Part shown: piece after piece, positions 61,831 through 64,000 of the stretch | Layout of the letters: every line of letters starts with the position of its first letter | Numbering within the stretch: position 1 is the first letter of the stretch | Origin: an alpha proteobacterium L41A | Lineage (GTDB): Bacteria > Pseudomonadota > Alphaproteobacteria > Caulobacterales > Caulobacteraceae | Direction: 5' to 3' | Length of the DNA: 64,000 nt | Assembly (NCBI GenBank): GCA_000335735.1 | Contig: AMYY01000006.1 | Location: forward strand, 1 to 64,000 | The notes under the pieces: model-generated | Database searches by the model: none | What the model was told of the DNA's origin: nothing | The model's input: only the letters and a program-made list of their open reading frames with translations | Program-made: the position numbers and the translations under genes

Positions 61831-64000
61831 TCAGGCGTAGTCCTGGATCGCCCGCACATCCAGGTCGCCAGCCTTGATCGCGCCGATGGCCTGGGCCGCC
61901 GCCAGGGCGCCGGCGGTGGTGGTGTAGTAGGGCATCTTCATCATCAGGGCGGTGCGGCGCAGGCTGAAGCTGTCCTGCAGCGACTGCTTGCCCGATGTCG
62001 TATTGAAGACCAGCTGGACCTCGCCGTTCTTCATCGCGTCCACGATGTGCGGGCGGCCTTCCAGCACCTTCTTGACCAGCTTCACCTCCAGCCCCTGTTC
62101 GACCAGATAGGCGTGGGTGCCGCCGGTGGCCATCAGGCTGAAGCCTTCGGCCAGCAGGGTTTTGGCGGCGTCGACGATGAAGGGCTTGTCCTCATCCTTG
62201 ACCGAGATGAAGGCGCAGCCCGAGGTCGGCAGTTTGGCGCCGCCGCCGATCTGGGACTTGGCGAAGGCGCGGGCGAATGCGGGGGCCATGTCGGCCTCTC
62301 CCGGCCGCTTGAAGTCCAGGCCCATGACCTCGCCGGTCGAGCGCATCTCCGGGCCCAGGACGGTGTCCACCCCGGCGAAACGGGCGAACGGGAAGACCGC
62401 TTCCTTGACCGCGATATGGTCGTAAGGCTTGTCCGTCAGACCGAACGACTTCAGCGGCACGCCGGCCATGACCTTGGCGGCGATGGAGGCGATGGGCTGG
62501 CCGATGGTCTTGGCCACGAAGGGCGCTGTGCGGCTGGCGCGCGGGTTGACCTCCAGCACGAAGATTCTAGGCGAAGCGCCGTGCGGCTCTTCAATCGCGA
62601 ACTGCACGTTCATCAGGCCGCGCACCTTCAGGGCCTTGGCCATTTCCGTGGTCTGACGCTTCAGTTCATCCACGATCTCGGGCCGCAGCGAGAAGGGCGG
62701 CATGGAGCAGGCGCTGTCGCCCGAGTGGACGCCGGCTTCCTCGATATGTTCCAAGACGCCGGCGACAAAGACCGTCTCGTCGTCGCACAGGGCGTCAACG
62801 TCCACCTCGGTGGCGCGGTTCAGATAGTGGTCGATCAGGACCGGATCGTCGCCTGACACGCGCATGGCTTCGTGGACATAGCGGTCCAGTTGCTCGCGGT
62901 CGTGGACGATCATCATGCCGCGACCGCCCAGAACGTAGGAGGGGCGCAGGACGACGGGATAGCCGACCTCTTCGGCCTTTTGCGCGGCTTCCTCGGCCGA
63001 ACGGGCCAGGCCGTTGGGCGGCTGGCGCAGGCCGATGCCTTCCAGCATCTGCTGGAAGCGCTCGCGGTCCTCGGCCAGGTCGATGGAGTCGACGCTGGTG
63101 CCCAGGACCGGAATGTCATCCTCTTGCAGGGCGTGGGCCAGCTTCAGCGGGGTCTGGCCCCCGAACTGGACGACGCAGCCGATCAGCTCGCCGTTCGAAC
63201 GCTCGACCTCGATCAGCTCCAGCACGTCCTCGGCCGTCAGCGGCTCGAAATACAGGCGATCGGAGGTGTCGTAGTCGGTCGAGACGGTCTCGGGGTTGCA
63301 GTTGACCATGATGCTCTCGACGCCGATCTGGTCGAAGGCGAAGGCCGCGTGGCAGCAGCAGTAGTCGAACTCGATCCCCTGGCCGATCCGGTTCGGACCG
63401 CCGCCCATGATGATGGCCTTCTTCTTGCTCGTCGGCTCGGACTCGCACTCGGGGATCTGGCCGAGAGCACCGGTCTCATAGGTCGAGTACATGTAGGCGG
63501 TGGCTGAGGCGAACTCGGCGGCGCAGGTGTCGATGCGCTTGAACACCGGGCGCACGTTCAGGCCGCGACGGGCGGTCCGGACGGATTTTTCGCTCTGGCC
63601 GGTCAGGGCGGCGAGGCGGGCGTCGGAGAAGCCCTTGGACTTCAGGCGGCGGAACTCGGTCGGGTCGGTCGGCAGGCCCTTAACCCTGACATGGCCTTCC
63701 TCGCGCACGATGTCGGCGATCTGGCGCAGGAACCACGGTTCGTAAGCGCAGGCAGCGTTGACCTCTTCGACCGTAAGGCCGTGGCGGAAGGCCTGGGCGA
63801 TGACGCGGATACGGTCGGGCGTGGGGATGCCCAAAGCGCGGATCACGGCGTTGCGCGCTGTTTCGTCCTCTGCGCCCGCCACGCCGTCGATCTCGATCTC
63901 GTCGAAGCCGGACAGGCCGGTCTCAAGCCCGCGAAGGGCCTTCTGCATCGATTCCTGGAAGGTGCGGCCGATGGCCATGACCTCGCCCACCGACTTCATC
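61831..64000 (-). CDS. carB: Carbamoyl-phosphate synthase large subunit (C-terminal part)
   Basis: About 723 residues of CarB; the N-terminal part lies beyond the right edge. Seen are the end of the first ATP-grasp half ([15 protein letters not shown]), the oligomerisation domain, the second synthetase domain ([38 protein letters not shown]) and the C-terminal MGS-like allosteric domain ([18 protein letters not shown]). It makes carbamoyl phosphate for arginine and pyrimidine synthesis. It is convergent with the foreign orphan gene. Confidence 0.97.
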   Translation of the reverse strand, partial: MKSVGEVMAIGRTFQESMQKALRGLETGLSGFDEIEIDGVAGAEDETARNAVIRALGIPTPDRIRVIAQAFRHGLTVEEVNAACAYEPWFLRQIADIVREEGHVRVKGLPTDPTEFRRLKSKGFSDARLAALTGQSEKSVRTARRGLNVRPVFKRIDTCAAEFASATAYMYSTYETGALGQIPECESEPTSKKKAIIMGGGPNRIGQGIEFDYCCCHAAFAFDQIGVESIMVNCNPETVSTDYDTSDRLYFEPLTAEDVLELIEVERSNGELIGCVVQFGGQTPLKLAHALQEDDIPVLGTSVDSIDLAEDRERFQQMLEGIGLRQPPNGLARSAEEAAQKAEEVGYPVVLRPSYVLGGRGMMIVHDREQLDRYVHEAMRVSGDDPVLIDHYLNRATEVDVDALCDDETVFVAGVLEHIEEAGVHSGDSACSMPPFSLRPEIVDELKRQTTEMAKALKVRGLMNVQFAIEEPHGASPRIFVLEVNPRASRTAPFVAKTIGQPIASIAAKVMAGVPLKSFGLTDKPYDHIAVKEAVFPFARFAGVDTVLGPEMRSTGEVMGLDFKRPGEADMAPAFARAFAKSQIGGGAKLPTSGCAFISVKDEDKPFIVDAAKTLLAEGFSLMATGGTHAYLVEQGLEVKLVKKVLEGRPHIVDAMKNGEVQLVFNTTSGKQSLQDSFSLRRTALMMKMPYYTTTAGALAAAQAIGAIKAGDLDVRAIQDYA

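Overview
The window is a 64 kb piece of a high-GC alphaproteobacterial chromosome. Gene content, protein style and regulatory motifs (EcfG-type promoters, an HWE histidine kinase, a CGFS glutaredoxin and BolA, a DUF6481 protein, an ELM1-family protein) fit the Caulobacteraceae, and Brevundimonas is my best guess. That name is inference, because no rRNA or other taxonomic marker is present. I saw no tRNA, rRNA, CRISPR array, integrase or transposase.

Layout. 1-9.8 kb: an OmpA-like lipoprotein, a CobB sirtuin, a formaldehyde-detoxification stretch (frmA, SDR, VOC protein, GST, frmB), sodB, an MBL-fold lipoprotein and rpsD. 10-20.7 kb: housekeeping genes (OYE-family reductase, thioesterase, grxD, bolA, radC, map, cinA-like, a FadL-type porin, a DEAD-box helicase) plus two paralogous small lipoproteins. 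20.9-31 kb is the accessory region. It holds a divergent pair of related HTH proteins, a decayed DpnI-like nuclease, a low-GC AAA-ATPase/TOPRIM-like gene pair, uvrB, and a large MmeI-like restriction-modification gene split by a one-base frameshift in a T-run. All the defence-type genes and uvrB lie on the minus strand.

31-35 kb holds two small regulator/membrane-protein modules (PadR + HAAS; frameshifted membrane protein + XRE), each preceded by a perfect palindrome. They are followed by an Ada-AlkA fusion that has lost its glycosylase core and by ogt. 35-45 kb has a LamG-like lipoprotein, a host-attachment protein, a chemoreceptor, ilvA, and the NAD operon nadA-(M50 protease)-nadB-nadC behind a NadQ-like operator. 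45-54 kb is rich in envelope and signalling genes: two paralogous SleB-type hydrolases around a multi-PAS hybrid kinase, then an HWE kinase and a receiver protein. Two matches to the general-stress (EcfG) promoter lie here. 54-64 kb: an aldo/keto reductase, trxB, an ELM1-family protein, greA, a GST, a DAACS symporter, a low-GC orphan gene and the C-terminal part of carB, which runs off the right edge.

The points most worth a second look are the ATPase/TOPRIM-like pair beside the DpnI-like remnant; the frameshifted restriction enzyme with a compositionally different recognition region; the replaced catalytic-zinc cysteine in FrmA; the internal deletion in Ada-AlkA; and the palindromes controlling the NAD operon and the two regulator modules. 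Three one-base frameshifts occur in the window, two of them in short homopolymers, so read error must be excluded before they are called biology.
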